From: a bacterium
GTDB lineage: Bacteria > Electryoneota > RPQS01
Assembly (NCBI GenBank): GCA_016703065.1
Contig: JADJCU010000001.1
Location: 938,872 to 1,002,871 of the forward strand
Direction: 5' to 3'
Length of the DNA stretch: 64,000 bases
The notes beneath the pieces were generated by a model. That model was not told the origin of the DNA, ran no database searches, and worked only from the letters and a program-made list of their open reading frames with translations. Positions within the stretch are counted from its first letter, which is position 1; the number at the start of each line of letters is the position of its first letter. Of this stretch, positions 19,676 to 29,377 are shown piece by piece. The translations under genes were made by a program, and so were the position numbers.

Positions 19676-20989
19676 CTACCGCAAGGACCTTCGGGCGAAC
19701 TCCAAGACCTTCGGGAAGAAGTCGGGATGAACCGCCGGGGGTTCGCCCGTGCCGTCGAAGGCGTTCTGAAATGTGCCTGAATTGTTGAAGCCGTGATCCA
19801 TGCCCTTGATCTCAATATAGTCGGCCATCCCCGGATGCGATGCATTGACAACACTCTGCGCCCACACATGTTCGTTGGCGGCCGTTACGAAATCGGCGGT
19901 GCCGTACACAAACAGCACGGGACTGGCAACGCCCTTCCAATATGACGCGAGACTGATGTCAGCGATGTCGCGCATGAATTGTTCGGAGGCCGGATATTGC
20001 AGGTCCTCCTGCCACTCGGGATGATCGCGCAGAATCTCGTCCAACGGACGCTTGACGACATAGAATTCGTGCATCGCCGCCGCATGACGATCGAGCAGCA
20101 CCTCGATCGAGTCGTATGGAATTCGCGCGAGCTCAAGCTGCCGTCGATTATTGATCATCTCGTATTCCTGCCAGTCGATTCCCGAAGTAGCCACCGCAAT
20201 GATCCCCGCGCAGGGCAAATCGCGATAGACCACCGGAGCCGACAGCCCGCCCATTGAATGTCCGAAGTAGAGCATCTGATTGCGGTCGAGGAAGGCGAAA
20301 CGGTCGAGCGATTGGATTCCCGCCTTGAGTCCACGCACTTCATCGAAAAAGGTCTGCGCGGCGCACGGAGGACCTTGACTGTCGCCCATCCCCGTCTTCT
20401 CGATGCGCACGGTCGCGAAACCGTTGCGGGTGAAATCATAGAGAATATCGCGGTAGGAGAATGGTTGCGGCTGTGGCACGTCTACGCTGTAACAGCCGAT
20501 ACCGCCCATCAGCACGACCACCGGAAAAGGGCCGACTCCTTTGGGTTTCGTGAGCAACAGTCGACGCAGCGCGCCGTCGAGCGTGAAGGTCTCGTAGATG
20601 ATCTCAAACTCGTCCGACGATTCCCGTGACAGCTCTTTCAGCTTCACGCGCTTGGTGAGCAGTTTCCCGGCACGGGACAGCTCGAATGTAATCGTCTTGC
20701 CGACGGCGGAGGCCTTAAGGCCGGTCGTGATGTCGAGCGAAGAGAAGAGCAGGCGGTCGTCCATCTTGTGGAGGACATCGCCCTCCTGCAGACCTGCGGC
20801 CTCGGCACTCGATCCGGGAATCACGCGCTGAACCGCCACGCCATTGGACCAGCCCTGCGCGGATGCGGCGAGCTGTTCGGTGTTGGCGGGCGCAAGCTGG
20901 GCGCCCAGCCACGGGCGGCGCGGCAGTGGATCCTTAGCAAAGAGCGTTGTTATGCAGAGAAGCAAGGCGGGAAGCCTGATGAGAAACAT
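19676..20989 (-). CDS. Exported PDZ-domain alpha/beta hydrolase
   Basis: 437 residues from the ATG at 20989 (GGAG 7 bp upstream; signal peptide 'MFLIRLPALLLCITTLFA'). A PDZ-like domain (about 30-120: 'RPWLGAQLAP', 'VQRVIPGSSAEAAGLQEGDV') is followed by an alpha/beta hydrolase domain (about 135-430) with oxyanion segment 'VVVLMGGIGCYS', nucleophile elbow 'YFGHSMGGLSAP' (Ser in GHSMG), 'FVYGTADFVT' for the acid residue and 'MDHGFNN' for the catalytic His. This looks like a dienelactone hydrolase/peptidase-like serine hydrolase of the periplasm or surface. Substrate is unknown. Single-gene unit. Confidence 0.8.
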   Translation of the reverse strand: MFLIRLPALLLCITTLFAKDPLPRRPWLGAQLAPANTEQLAASAQGWSNGVAVQRVIPGSSAEAAGLQEGDVLHKMDDRLLFSSLDITTGLKASAVGKTITFELSRAGKLLTKRVKLKELSRESSDEFEIIYETFTLDGALRRLLLTKPKGVGPFPVVVLMGGIGCYSVDVPQPQPFSYRDILYDFTRNGFATVRIEKTGMGDSQGPPCAAQTFFDEVRGLKAGIQSLDRFAFLDRNQMLYFGHSMGGLSAPVVYRDLPCAGIIAVATSGIDWQEYEMINNRRQLELARIPYDSIEVLLDRHAAAMHEFYVVKRPLDEILRDHPEWQEDLQYPASEQFMRDIADISLASYWKGVASPVLFVYGTADFVTAANEHVWAQSVVNASHPGMADYIEIKGMDHGFNNSGTFQNAFDGTGEPPAVHPDFFPKVLEFARRSLR

Positions 20990-21019
20990 GGCGAGACTCC
21001 GGCGAGAGATTGTTTCAAG

Positions 21020-21048
21020 AGTATACACTGTTAGAGCGTCGCTTGCAA
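21020..21048 (-). promoter_or_regulatory. Sigma70-like promoter for the PDZ-hydrolase
   Basis: Minus strand TTGCAA, 17 bp spacer, TATACT, about 31 bp upstream of the ATG at 20989; it excludes the upstream extension of the frame. Confidence 0.75.
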
Positions 21049-21060
21049 GTGAAGTTGCAA

Positions 21061-21087
21061 AAGAAACGGCCCTCCGGAGAGGGCCGC
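21061..21087 (-). terminator. Rho-independent terminator of the beta-helix operon
   Basis: Stem CGGCCCTC / GAGGGCCG (21068-21087) followed by TTTCTTTTG on the minus strand. Confidence 0.75.
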
Positions 21088-21110
21088 TGACCGTCGCGCA
21101 GATTTTCAGA

Positions 21111-22313
21111 TCAGTGGGATGAAGGTCCAGTGTCGGGCAAGCGAAAAGCGCTCTGCGCGCGCGCATTCGGCACCCACTTGACATGATAATACAACTGAGG
21201 CTGCGAAGCGATGATCCCCGGGTCTGTGTAAGCGTTTGCGGAAACCGATCCGATTAAATTGAATCCGCCGTCAATCTGAGACGAACGCCAAACCTCAAAG
21301 TCTGTTATCCCCGGCAATTCCGACCAGTGCAAGATGACATCATTGCCGCTGGTGCTGATCACCAGCATCGGGCCGACTGTGAACGTGTCAATTTCCACGC
21401 CGCTCCAGTGGCCGACGTCATCGCGCACGCGTACGCCGATGCGATGAAAGCCCGGCGGAATGTCCTGCACATAGACAAAGGCCTCCTCTTGGAATTCATC
21501 CCATCCGCCATCGGTGGGTGCAAGCGGCAGGCCGTTGCCCTGACCGGGGTCCACATTGATCCAGAATTCCGCTCCGGCGATGCGGCCGGGATTCGTATCA
21601 ACTCGGGGGAAGACCATGAAGAACTGACTTTGCGCGCCGCTCCAGTTTCCCCCTTGATCAAGGCAGCGAACGAACAGCTTGTGCATGCCGGGTGTGAGCT
21701 CCGCGACCGGCAGGTTGCGGATCAACTGCACTTCACTTGCATCTGCGACGTCATAGGAAAAGTGTGTCCCATTGTCAACCCAAGCCTCAAACGCAGTAAC
21801 CACGTGCTGAGTCACCAGCGCCGGTGCGAAGACGAAGACGACTTCGGACTCAGGCGCGCCCCACATGCCCGCTGCGTTGCGGGCGCGCACATAGAGCCTA
21901 TGAAAACCCTGCGGCAATGAGTTCAGCGGAACGTTGCCGATCCATTGCACTTCAGCGCCGCCGCCGACCTCAAAGGCCGTGTGCGGTCCATTATCAAACC
22001 AGAACTCGAAAGCCGTGATCGTGCTGTCCACGTGCAATGCAGGCGGTAAACGATACACCCACAGACTATGCGCACCGCCCCATCCCGACGAATCATCGTG
22101 CGCGCGGAGATAGAGCCGATGCAGACCTTGCGGCAAAGACGCGATGGATACGTTGCGTGACACATTGATTTGATTTCCGGGAACGATGTTCACCGGCGTG
22201 CCCGTGCCCGGGGGCGCAGGAACGTCCCACGAGTACTCAACAGCCGTAATGACGTCGGCGCACAGTCTCGCAGCCAACAGCAGCGCACAAAGGATGTGAA
22301 TCGAACTTCGCAT
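21111..22313 (-). CDS. Secreted repeat protein with FnIII-like C-terminus
   Basis: 400 residues with a signal peptide (about 1-19). It has four copies of a roughly 75-residue module of the form '(A)(F/E)E(F/A)W(F/V)DNG....', 'P.G.H(R/K)L(Y/F)VR..D..G.WG', a pattern seen in secreted proteins of Bacteroidetes-type genomes. The C-terminal 90 residues resemble an FnIII domain ('LVISTSGNDVILHWSELPG', 'FEVWRSS'). The ATG overlaps the stop of the upstream beta-helix gene by one base (TGATG), so translation is probably coupled. Function unknown. Confidence 0.75.
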   Translation of the reverse strand: MRSSIHILCALLLAARLCADVITAVEYSWDVPAPPGTGTPVNIVPGNQINVSRNVSIASLPQGLHRLYLRAHDDSSGWGGAHSLWVYRLPPALHVDSTITAFEFWFDNGPHTAFEVGGGAEVQWIGNVPLNSLPQGFHRLYVRARNAAGMWGAPESEVVFVFAPALVTQHVVTAFEAWVDNGTHFSYDVADASEVQLIRNLPVAELTPGMHKLFVRCLDQGGNWSGAQSQFFMVFPRVDTNPGRIAGAEFWINVDPGQGNGLPLAPTDGGWDEFQEEAFVYVQDIPPGFHRIGVRVRDDVGHWSGVEIDTFTVGPMLVISTSGNDVILHWSELPGITDFEVWRSSQIDGGFNLIGSVSANAYTDPGIIASQPQLYYHVKWVPNARAQSAFRLPDTGPSSH

Positions 22314-23374
22314 CAGTAGCGCGGTCCCACGCGGCCGACAGTCGTGACACCGGCGGAGTCACCATTCATGATCACCGGCGATGAGGTGAGAGATAAAATG
22401 AACGGAAAGGCGGGCACCCCGTTATCCACAAGCTGGTAAGGCCCGCCGTAGCACCCCAGGTCGGAACGAGAACCATCGCGGTCATTCACCGAAGGCAAAC
22501 CGGCGTTCTGCAGGATTGAACCGTTGAAGATGTGCAAGTTGCTGACGCCATGTTCGTCGCCGTTGGCTTCATTGTAGGAAATGAACTGATCTGAGGCGAA
22601 CGAGAGTCCATTCGTTCCGTGCGGCGGCACGGTATTCTGCGACGCGTTGTATTCAAAGACCGCGGTTGGCGAATAGGTACCCCACGTCGGACCGGGATTC
22701 CAATCCCACACGATGTTGTTGGCGGCGTAGAGCCAATAGGTGCCGGTCGTGTTGAATATCTCCTTCACGTTCACCATTGTGTTGTTCACCATCGTGACGA
22801 AGCGCGGATCACCTACGAGCACGGCCTGATTGGAGACCGTTGCCGACGATTGCGCCAAGATGCAATTGCGTACGATCAGCGAGTCCTTCACGGACCACAG
22901 GACGATGGCGCCATTCACCCCCCCCGACTGTAAGACGCAGCCATCAAAGGTCAGCCACTTGCCGAGTGACGCAAGATGTCGGTTAAAACAAGGATGGACT
23001 CCTGTCGTCCGCACAAAGCATCTGCGAACCACAAGGGAATCTGTGGCGGATTCGGCAAAGATCGCTTCGTCACAACAGTACTCCACGCGCAATCCTTCCA
23101 GCAGGGAGCTTGTCGCGAAAACGTCGAGCACAATGCGCGAAGTTGTCACTTGGTCCCAGCCCGCGCCGATAATCGCCGTTTTGCGTTGAATCAACAGCTC
23201 GTCCGTGTAGTTACCGGGGCTGACAAGCAGCGTGTCACCAGTGCCGGCGGCAGTGTAGGCAGCGAGGATGGTTGTGTACTGGCCGCTGCCGTTGGGGTTA
23301 ACGTAATGGATAGCCGCGTGGCACATGACGGACATCAAAACCAACGCAAGAACTAATAGAAACAGCCTTTTCAT
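22313..23374 (-). CDS. Secreted right-handed parallel beta-helix protein
   Basis: 353 residues from the ATG at 23374, chosen because AGGAGG lies 4 bp upstream and the signal peptide 'MKRLFLLVLALVLMSVMCHA' follows. 'IHYVNPNGSGQYTTILAAY' and 'GDTLLVSPGNYTDELLI' are the hallmark start of pectate-lyase-like beta-helix proteins. Later turns carry 'LVVRRCFVRTTG', 'LTFDGCVLQSG' and 'LIVRNCILAQSS'. No catalytic pectinase residues or sorting domain are recognised. First gene of an operon with the repeat protein at 21111. Confidence 0.8.
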   Translation of the reverse strand: MKRLFLLVLALVLMSVMCHAAIHYVNPNGSGQYTTILAAYTAAGTGDTLLVSPGNYTDELLIQRKTAIIGAGWDQVTTSRIVLDVFATSSLLEGLRVEYCCDEAIFAESATDSLVVRRCFVRTTGVHPCFNRHLASLGKWLTFDGCVLQSGGVNGAIVLWSVKDSLIVRNCILAQSSATVSNQAVLVGDPRFVTMVNNTMVNVKEIFNTTGTYWLYAANNIVWDWNPGPTWGTYSPTAVFEYNASQNTVPPHGTNGLSFASDQFISYNEANGDEHGVSNLHIFNGSILQNAGLPSVNDRDGSRSDLGCYGGPYQLVDNGVPAFPFILSLTSSPVIMNGDSAGVTTVGRVGPRY

Positions 23375-23420
23375 AGCCCTCCTCAAGGACCAAAGTTCTG
23401 GAGAAATTGAAATTGGAGCA

Positions 23421-23449
23421 AATGTACAGATATACCGCCAGACTTGCAA
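23421..23449 (-). promoter_or_regulatory. Sigma70-like promoter for the beta-helix operon
   Basis: Minus strand TTGCAA, 17 bp spacer, TACATT, about 47 bp upstream of the ATG at 23374. Confidence 0.65.
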
Positions 23450-23477
23450 GGAAGCCGGTGGGGCTTTTGCACTAAGG

Positions 23478-23508
23478 GAAACAGGCGGCCCAAAGACAGG
23501 ACCGCCTG
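23478..23508 (-). terminator. Hairpin terminator of the large peptidase gene
   Basis: Stem CAGGCGG / CCGCCTG (23482-23508) followed by TTTCCC on the minus strand, 23 bp past the stop at 23531. Confidence 0.65.
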
Positions 23509-23530
23509 CTTGATCCCCCATACAATGTGC

Positions 23531-26500
23531 TTACTTGCCGTTCTTGTGAGCCTGCTCTTCGACGTCGTTGTTCATTAGGAGCGCAGGATTCTCGAGGACA
23601 ATACTCATCACAGCGTCGGCCTTTGTCAGACCAAGCGCGGCGGTGTTGCCGGATTCGTCGGGTGCGGCCGCGGCGACGGGAACGTATTCAGCGGTGACCG
23701 CGAAGAAGACTTCAAACGACGGCTCGTTTAGACAGCCGGAACAGTCGAAAGAGTTGGTGGCCACATCGGCAATCAGATTGGCAGGCGCGACGATGTTGTT
23801 CTGATCCGTCGAACGATAGACGTGATAGACACTGGCATTCAGCGCACTCGACCAGAAGAGCTGCGCCGACGAGGTGGAAGGCTCGACGCGAATGACGAGA
23901 CTGTCGGGAGCAAGGGCGACCGGCGGCGGGCAGGGCACGCCACTGGCGTTTATCACATAGTTGCCGCAGTTGCTCGAAAAACCGTGCACCAGAATCTGAT
24001 AGTTGGTATTCGGTTCGGCACGGAAAGTCGCGGTGGACTGTAAGGAGAAGGCGCCGCCGCAGTTGTCGTCATCGCTGCAAACAATCAACGGCGCGATGTT
24101 CGGACACGTGCCGCCGTAGATCCCGAGGCCGGTGTCATAGGAGGAGCCGCACAGCGATACGGTCACATCCTGACACGATGTCGAAAAGTAGTTGTACACG
24201 ACTTCCCGCGAATCGACGCCCACACACGGCGTGTAGTTGTCGGCCATGCAGCAGGTGTTTCCGAAGTCAGTAAACGGCAGCGTCGGAATTTGCAGTGCCG
24301 TCTCGCAGATGTCGCCGACCGGAGAGGGTACCGCGCCGGGAATGTTGTAGAACTGAATCGAGAACGGGTCTGCGCTGTCTTGAAAACCGGAAACAACGAT
24401 GTAGTAGGTGCGGTTGGCCTCGGCAGCCCACGTCGCTTGACTGGCCAGACCGCAGTAGTCGTCGTTAAACGCGACAACGGTCGTGCCGGGGCAGGGGCCG
24501 CCGGTGCGCACTTCGACATACGAGTCGTAGCCAGTTTCAAAGCACATGGAGACGCCCATATTCTGGCAAATCGGCGAGGTGTATTGGAACAGCACGTCTT
24601 TCGCCGCCGGGTTGAAATAGGTTGCGATATCGTCGCGCGCGGGCCGTGTGTCGCCGAACTCGTTAAACGGGAGGCTGGGAACGACGTATGGCGTGGCACA
24701 GGCATCGTTCCAGACTTCCAGTTCGAGCGACGAGAAGCCGGTCGCACCATTGTATCCGTCCATGGTGATGTAGTAGACTTGGCCGACGCTGGCATCAAAC
24801 ACCACGGCGCTGGCCAATGAGCTCGTTCCGCAGAAGTAGTCGTCGCTGCAACCGGTGGCCCATGTTCCCGGACAGGCGCCGCCCTCGCGCACCTGAAGAA
24901 TCGTGTCGAAATTGATGTAACACGTCTTGGCGCGCATTTCCTGATGGTAAGGCGAGATCCAGTACCAATGCACGTCCTGTGCGTCGTTGGACTGACAAGT
25001 CGGGTTCACGTCATCTCCGCCGCAATCCGTCGCGCCGTAGGTGAAGTAGGGGACTTCGGTGATTTCGTAGCCGGGGCACTGCGCGTTACCTTGCGCACCG
25101 GCGGCGGTGCCGGTGACATTCAGGACAAAGTTACCCCACGAGGACGCATAGCCTTCCAGCACGATGGTGTAGCTGACGCCGCCTTGCGCGTTGAACGTGA
25201 CCTGACTCTGCGTGCCGCAGAAGTCGTCGTTGCAACCAGCTTGCGTAAACCACTGACTGCAGCTCCCCTGAAACACGAACAGCTCCGTGTCGAAGTTTGA
25301 GCCGCACGTCGAGACGGTCACGGTGTGATCGCAGGGCAGATTCAGCGTGTAAACAAGTTCGGGTGCGGTGTTCGAATAGTTGCAGGCGATGGTGTTGAAG
25401 TTGTTGGCGGCAAACAGCGTGCTGCCTGACGCAGAGAACGGCAGAGTTGTAATATGCGTGAATCCCGGCTGACCACAGGAGTCGTTGGGCGGGCCAGAAG
25501 GCTGCCAGTAGTTGCTGACTTGCGAGCCGCTGTTGTTGGGATCAAGCCAGTCGCGCAAGCGCGTGCTCTGATTACCGCCGCCGTCCCAGCTTACGGACAG
25601 TTTGCCGTATCTGTCCGCGGCATTCGGCGTGCTGCAAGAAGATAAACCGCCATGTAACTGGCCAATCACGCGGCCAGTGTTGGCGATGAGCGGCGAACCG
25701 GAGGAGCCGCCCTGAGTGACGCCGTTGTCCCATTGCACTGCCCAGTGGGTATTGGGGAAATTGCCGTTCCAACCCGAGGTGGTCGGAGGATTGTAATCTT
25801 CACAGCCCTTTTTCACATCGCCGATCGGATGGTGAATGCCATATGTGGACGACGGCGCGCCGGTCCAGCGATCCCAACCCATGAACGCAGGTATGAAGGG
25901 TGAGTTGGGGCGCGGACGCGACAAGCGAAGCAGGGCGAAGTCCGAGTCGAGCCAATTTGAGAGAAGCGTGGCGTTCGAGACGACGTGGTTCAAACTACCG
26001 TTAGTATTCGGCGAACACACTGGGCTTTCGTAGTTGAAGTAGAAGAGCCAGTTATTCTGATTGCCATTCAAGCAATGGTCGGCGGTCAGGAAAAGCGGAT
26101 CACCGTTCTGCAGAGTGTTGTTGAGCATGGTGCCTGAGCAAACGCCGCCCATCGGATCGGCAACCAGCGCCACGGCACGCTTCTCTTCCTGCATGTAGCC
26201 AAAGCAATTAATATTGACATGACAGGCTTCGGCATCGCCGAAGGCGTCGAGTGCGTCGCGGTCGCGGGCTTCGACGTCATGAAAGTGGCGGTAGCCGTGC
26301 AGCACGCGCAGCACCGACAGTTCGCCGACGTCCGACTGATCAACGGGCACATGATACTCGAGCGTGACCGCTTCGCCGCGAATAATCGGCGTTACGTTGG
26401 TGCCATCCCAATTGTCCACGCTGGTATAGGGCCGTAGATCATTGAACGGTCGTCGTTGTAGAGAAAGAGCTCGCAGGGCTTGACGATGCGCCACTGGTCA

Positions 26501-26871
26501 TAGACCAGCCACGTGTCGGTGGCGTTAGGCGAGACGATCCGCAATCGCCAGATGCGCAGGCCGTCGGGGAGCATTTCCCACGAACCGGAGTTGTTGAGGT
26601 TGTAATTGATTTCCTGCGGCCGGGCAATCAGCGCCGGAGGAGTCACGCCTTGCTGCTGCGCGAGCGCGTAGTTGGCCTCGTCTTCCAGCAAGAAAGTGCG
26701 GTTGTCCTGCGCGGTCAGGGTCACCGTCGGCGCGGCAGATACGGAATACTGTGAACTTGGCGGCTGAACAGGAGTCTGCGGATCCACCAGACTGGCGTTC
26801 TGCGCGAACAGATTGCCCGCGGCGACCATCATCAGTGCTAAAACAGGCATACACGTAAGTAGTCTTTTCAT
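23531..26871 (-). CDS. Secreted trypsin-like peptidase with four PPC-like domains (frameshifted near 26430)
   Basis: Start ATG 26871, with GGGGA upstream and signal peptide 'MKRLLTCMPVLALMMVAAG'. The N-terminal prodomain-like part runs to 'YNDDRSMIYGP' and then changes frame. Adding one C to the GGCCC run (plus-strand GGG at 26429-26431) restores 'YTSVDNWDGTNVTPI', identical to the intact paralogue at 27142. The S1-type domain has His in 'LTADHCLNG', Asp in 'DFALLRL' and Ser in 'GGSSGSP'. Four PPC-like domains follow ('FDTELFVFQG', 'FDTILQVREGG', 'YDSYVEVRTGG', 'YDTGLGIYGG'), then an FnIII-like C-terminus. There is no sorting domain, unlike the related gene at 17009. Likely secreted protease. 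Confidence 0.8.
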
Positions 26872-26959
26872 CGGCATTTCCCCATGCGTTGAAATGAGCA
26901 ACGCGCCGCATCACTTCGCGGCGCGCTTCCCGGTAAATTGCATTCCGAAACAATAGTGC

Positions 26960-26988
26960 AATATAGCTGATAATTGCGAACCCGGCAA
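26960..26988 (-). promoter_or_regulatory. Sigma70-like promoter for the peptidase at 23531
   Basis: Minus strand TTGCCG, 17 bp spacer, TATATT, about 90 bp upstream of the ATG at 26871. Confidence 0.6.
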
Positions 26989-27031
26989 GGGTCCGGTCTC
27001 TCTGCACAAAACTAAATCTGTTGCCCCCAGT

Positions 27032-27140
27032 TTCTAACCCCTTGTATTCCTTCAGTGCAACTCCACGTCTGGAAGCAGATACAGGGGCCCGGTCCGGTCA
27101 GCCTCCCTTCCGCACGACACGCTCACATCCTCTTCCGCCT
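27032..27140 (+). repeat. Duplicated intergenic segment, copy 1, with decayed start of the prohead-protease-like gene
   Basis: A 21-bp word (27032-27052, beginning TTCTAACCCC) recurs exactly at 29340-29360. Downstream the two copies still align without gaps at roughly half identity for about 75 bp, covering the leader and first codons of the 29378 gene; the ATG is lost here. Both copies lie about 160 bp upstream of a paralogous peptidase gene, as expected for a tandem duplication. Confidence 0.6.
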
Positions 27141-27141
27141 G

Positions 27142-29184
27142 TCATTGGCGAGCCGAACCCCCTTGTACATTCTCAGCCGTTACCGTGAAAAATACCCGCT
27201 CGGCGGATTGGGAAAGGCAACCCGAGCACTCGTAAGACGTTGCCGTCACTTCGGCGACTAAATTCGCAGGGGTCACAATGAGTTGCGGGTCTTCGGACCT
27301 GTATACAAAATACCTGTTGGCTTGACCCAGGTGTACCCACCTGAGTTCTGTGGACGCCGTGGTCGGGTTCACGCGTATGGTCAACGCGACCGGCGCGACG
27401 GTCGGCAGCGTCGTGCAGGGTATGCCGGAGATAGTGAGCACAAAATCACCTGCGGCATTGCCGTAGCCTTCAAGGACGATAGCATACATTTGATTGGCCT
27501 GAGCAGTGAATTGAACTTGACTCTGCGCGCCGCAGAAATCATCACTGCATACTTCCAGCGCAATCCAGTCGGCGCATGAGTTCACCGAATACACAAGAAG
27601 CTCCGTGTCGAACTCCGACCCGCACGACGAAATGGAAACGCCGCGCTCGCAGGGCAGAGTCAGCAGGTAGATCACATCCGGTGACGTATTCGTGTTACAG
27701 CCCGGCCCGGTGAAGTTGTCCGCCGCGAAGAGCGTGCTGCCGGTTGCGGAGAAGGGCAGCGACGTGATTGTTGTGAACCCCGGCTGCCCGCAGGAATCGT
27801 TGGGCGGGCTTTGCGGCTGCCAATAATCCTCAGAAGTCACACCTGTGTTTAGCGGATCGAGCCAATCGCGCAGGCGTGACTCCGAGCTGCCGCCGCCTTC
27901 CCACGCCAGCGAGAGCTTGCCATAAACGGCCTGCACAAACGCGTTGCTATCGCAAACCGGCTGCGATCCGCCGTGCAGTTCACCCACGACGCGGCCATCC
28001 TGATTAATCAGCGGCGATCCGGAGGAACCGGGCTCAGCGAGGCCGCTGCTTGGAAATGTTCGCCAATGCGAATTTGGCGCGCCGCCGCTCCAACTGCTGC
28101 TCACTGCGGGACCATCCGCCTCATGTGCTTTTTTTACGTCGGCACGCGGATGGTGGATGCCGCACGAACTCGAAGCCGCAGTGTTGGCATTCGACCAGCC
28201 CAAATATGCAGGGATGAACGGAGAGTCCGGACGTGGGCTCGATAACCGCAACAGCGCATGGTCAGAGGGTTCGTGCGACATCAAGAGCGTTGCGTTCTGA
28301 ATTACGGATGCCAAATTGCCGTTCTGACTCGGCGAGCAGGCCGGGCTTTCGTAATTGAAATAGAACAGCCAGTTCGTCACATTGCCGTTCAAGCAGTGAA
28401 AGGCCGTTTGCACGAGGGGATCGCCATCTTGTGTCGTGTTGTTGAGCAGCGTGCCCGTGCAGGAGCCGCCCGCCGGATCAACGATCATGGCCACGGCGCG
28501 TTTTTCTTCCTGCATGTAGTCAAAACACCAGACGTTGATTTGGCAGGCCAGCGCATCGCCAAACGACTCCAAGGCATCGCGTTCGCGCGCTTCGCGGTCG
28601 TGGAAATGCCGATAGCCGTGCAGCACGCTTGCGATCGCGAGCTCCCCGATCTCTGTTTGGCCCGCCGGAACGATATATTCGAGCGTGATTGCCTCTCCCT
28701 TGACAATGGGCGTGACATTCGTCCCGTCCCAGTTGTCGACAGATGTGTACGGCCCGAAGATCATCGACCGGTCGTCGTTGTAGAGGAACAGCTCGCACGG
28801 CTTGACGATTCTCCACTGGTCATAGACAAGCCACGTGTCGGTTGCTCCGGGCGAGATAATGCGCAGCCGCCAAATCCGCGAACCGTCCGGAAGTGTTTCC
28901 CATGAACCGGAGTTGTCGAGCGACAAGTGAACATCCTGTGGTCGGGCAAGCCGGGCAGGCGGTGTTGTGCCGTCTTCCATGGAGAGCAGATAGTTCGTCT
29001 CGTCTTCGAGTAGCAGTGCGCGGTTGCTCAGCGCGGGGAGAGAGACCGTAGGCGGGGCGGCAAGCACGGTGTGCGCGCTTGCCAAAGCGGAGGGGGGTTC
29101 AGGAGGATAGACCTGACCAATACAAGTCGAGTCATCCAGACCGAGGGCTAAGCACACAGCCAACATCGTCGCCAAGATATTCAT
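27142..29184 (-). CDS. Secreted trypsin-like peptidase with one PPC-like domain (intact paralogue)
   Basis: 680 residues. AAGGAG lies before the ATG and a signal peptide spans about 1-23. A prodomain-like N-terminal part (about 40-180) ends in 'YNDDRSMIFGPYTSVDNWDG'. The peptidase domain (about 185-430) has His263 in 'QTAFHC', Asp308 in 'SDHALLRL' and Ser388 in 'EPGSSGSP', with 'GIHHPRADVKK' typical of lysyl-endopeptidase-like enzymes. Then comes a PPC-like domain ('FDTELLVYS', 'CSDDFCGAQSQ') and an FnIII-like C-terminus ('RYFVYRSEDPQLIVTPANL'). This undamaged copy is the reference for the two frameshifted relatives at 17009 and 23531. Likely processed after export. Confidence 0.85.
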   Translation of the reverse strand: MNILATMLAVCLALGLDDSTCIGQVYPPEPPSALASAHTVLAAPPTVSLPALSNRALLLEDETNYLLSMEDGTTPPARLARPQDVHLSLDNSGSWETLPDGSRIWRLRIISPGATDTWLVYDQWRIVKPCELFLYNDDRSMIFGPYTSVDNWDGTNVTPIVKGEAITLEYIVPAGQTEIGELAIASVLHGYRHFHDREARERDALESFGDALACQINVWCFDYMQEEKRAVAMIVDPAGGSCTGTLLNNTTQDGDPLVQTAFHCLNGNVTNWLFYFNYESPACSPSQNGNLASVIQNATLLMSHEPSDHALLRLSSPRPDSPFIPAYLGWSNANTAASSSCGIHHPRADVKKAHEADGPAVSSSWSGGAPNSHWRTFPSSGLAEPGSSGSPLINQDGRVVGELHGGSQPVCDSNAFVQAVYGKLSLAWEGGGSSESRLRDWLDPLNTGVTSEDYWQPQSPPNDSCGQPGFTTITSLPFSATGSTLFAADNFTGPGCNTNTSPDVIYLLTLPCERGVSISSCGSEFDTELLVYSVNSCADWIALEVCSDDFCGAQSQVQFTAQANQMYAIVLEGYGNAAGDFVLTISGIPCTTLPTVAPVALTIRVNPTTASTELRWVHLGQANRYFVYRSEDPQLIVTPANLVAEVTATSYECSGCLSQSAERVFFTVTAENVQGGSARQ

Positions 29185-29265
29185 ACGAGCTCCTTCTTAT
29201 CCACGAGCAAGCGCGCCGACCAAGGGACCGTGCGCTGCTATAGCACAATACTCATCCGTGTGAGC

Positions 29266-29294
29266 AATTTACCGCAATTCTATTGCATCGTCAA
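29266..29294 (-). promoter_or_regulatory. Sigma70-like promoter for the peptidase at 27142
   Basis: Minus strand TTGACG, 17 bp spacer, TAAATT, about 82 bp upstream of the ATG. Confidence 0.7.
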
Positions 29295-29339
29295 CAAACT
29301 CCTAACCTCCGTAGCGGTTTCGAAACTCCAACATTACAG

Positions 29340-29360
29340 TTCTAACCCCTTGTATTCCTT
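29340..29360 (+). repeat. Duplicated 21-bp word, copy 2
   Basis: Exact second copy of the word at 27032-27052, here 17 bp ahead of the intact ATG at 29378. Confidence 0.7.
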
Positions 29361-29377
29361 AACTGGAGTCCCACCTC

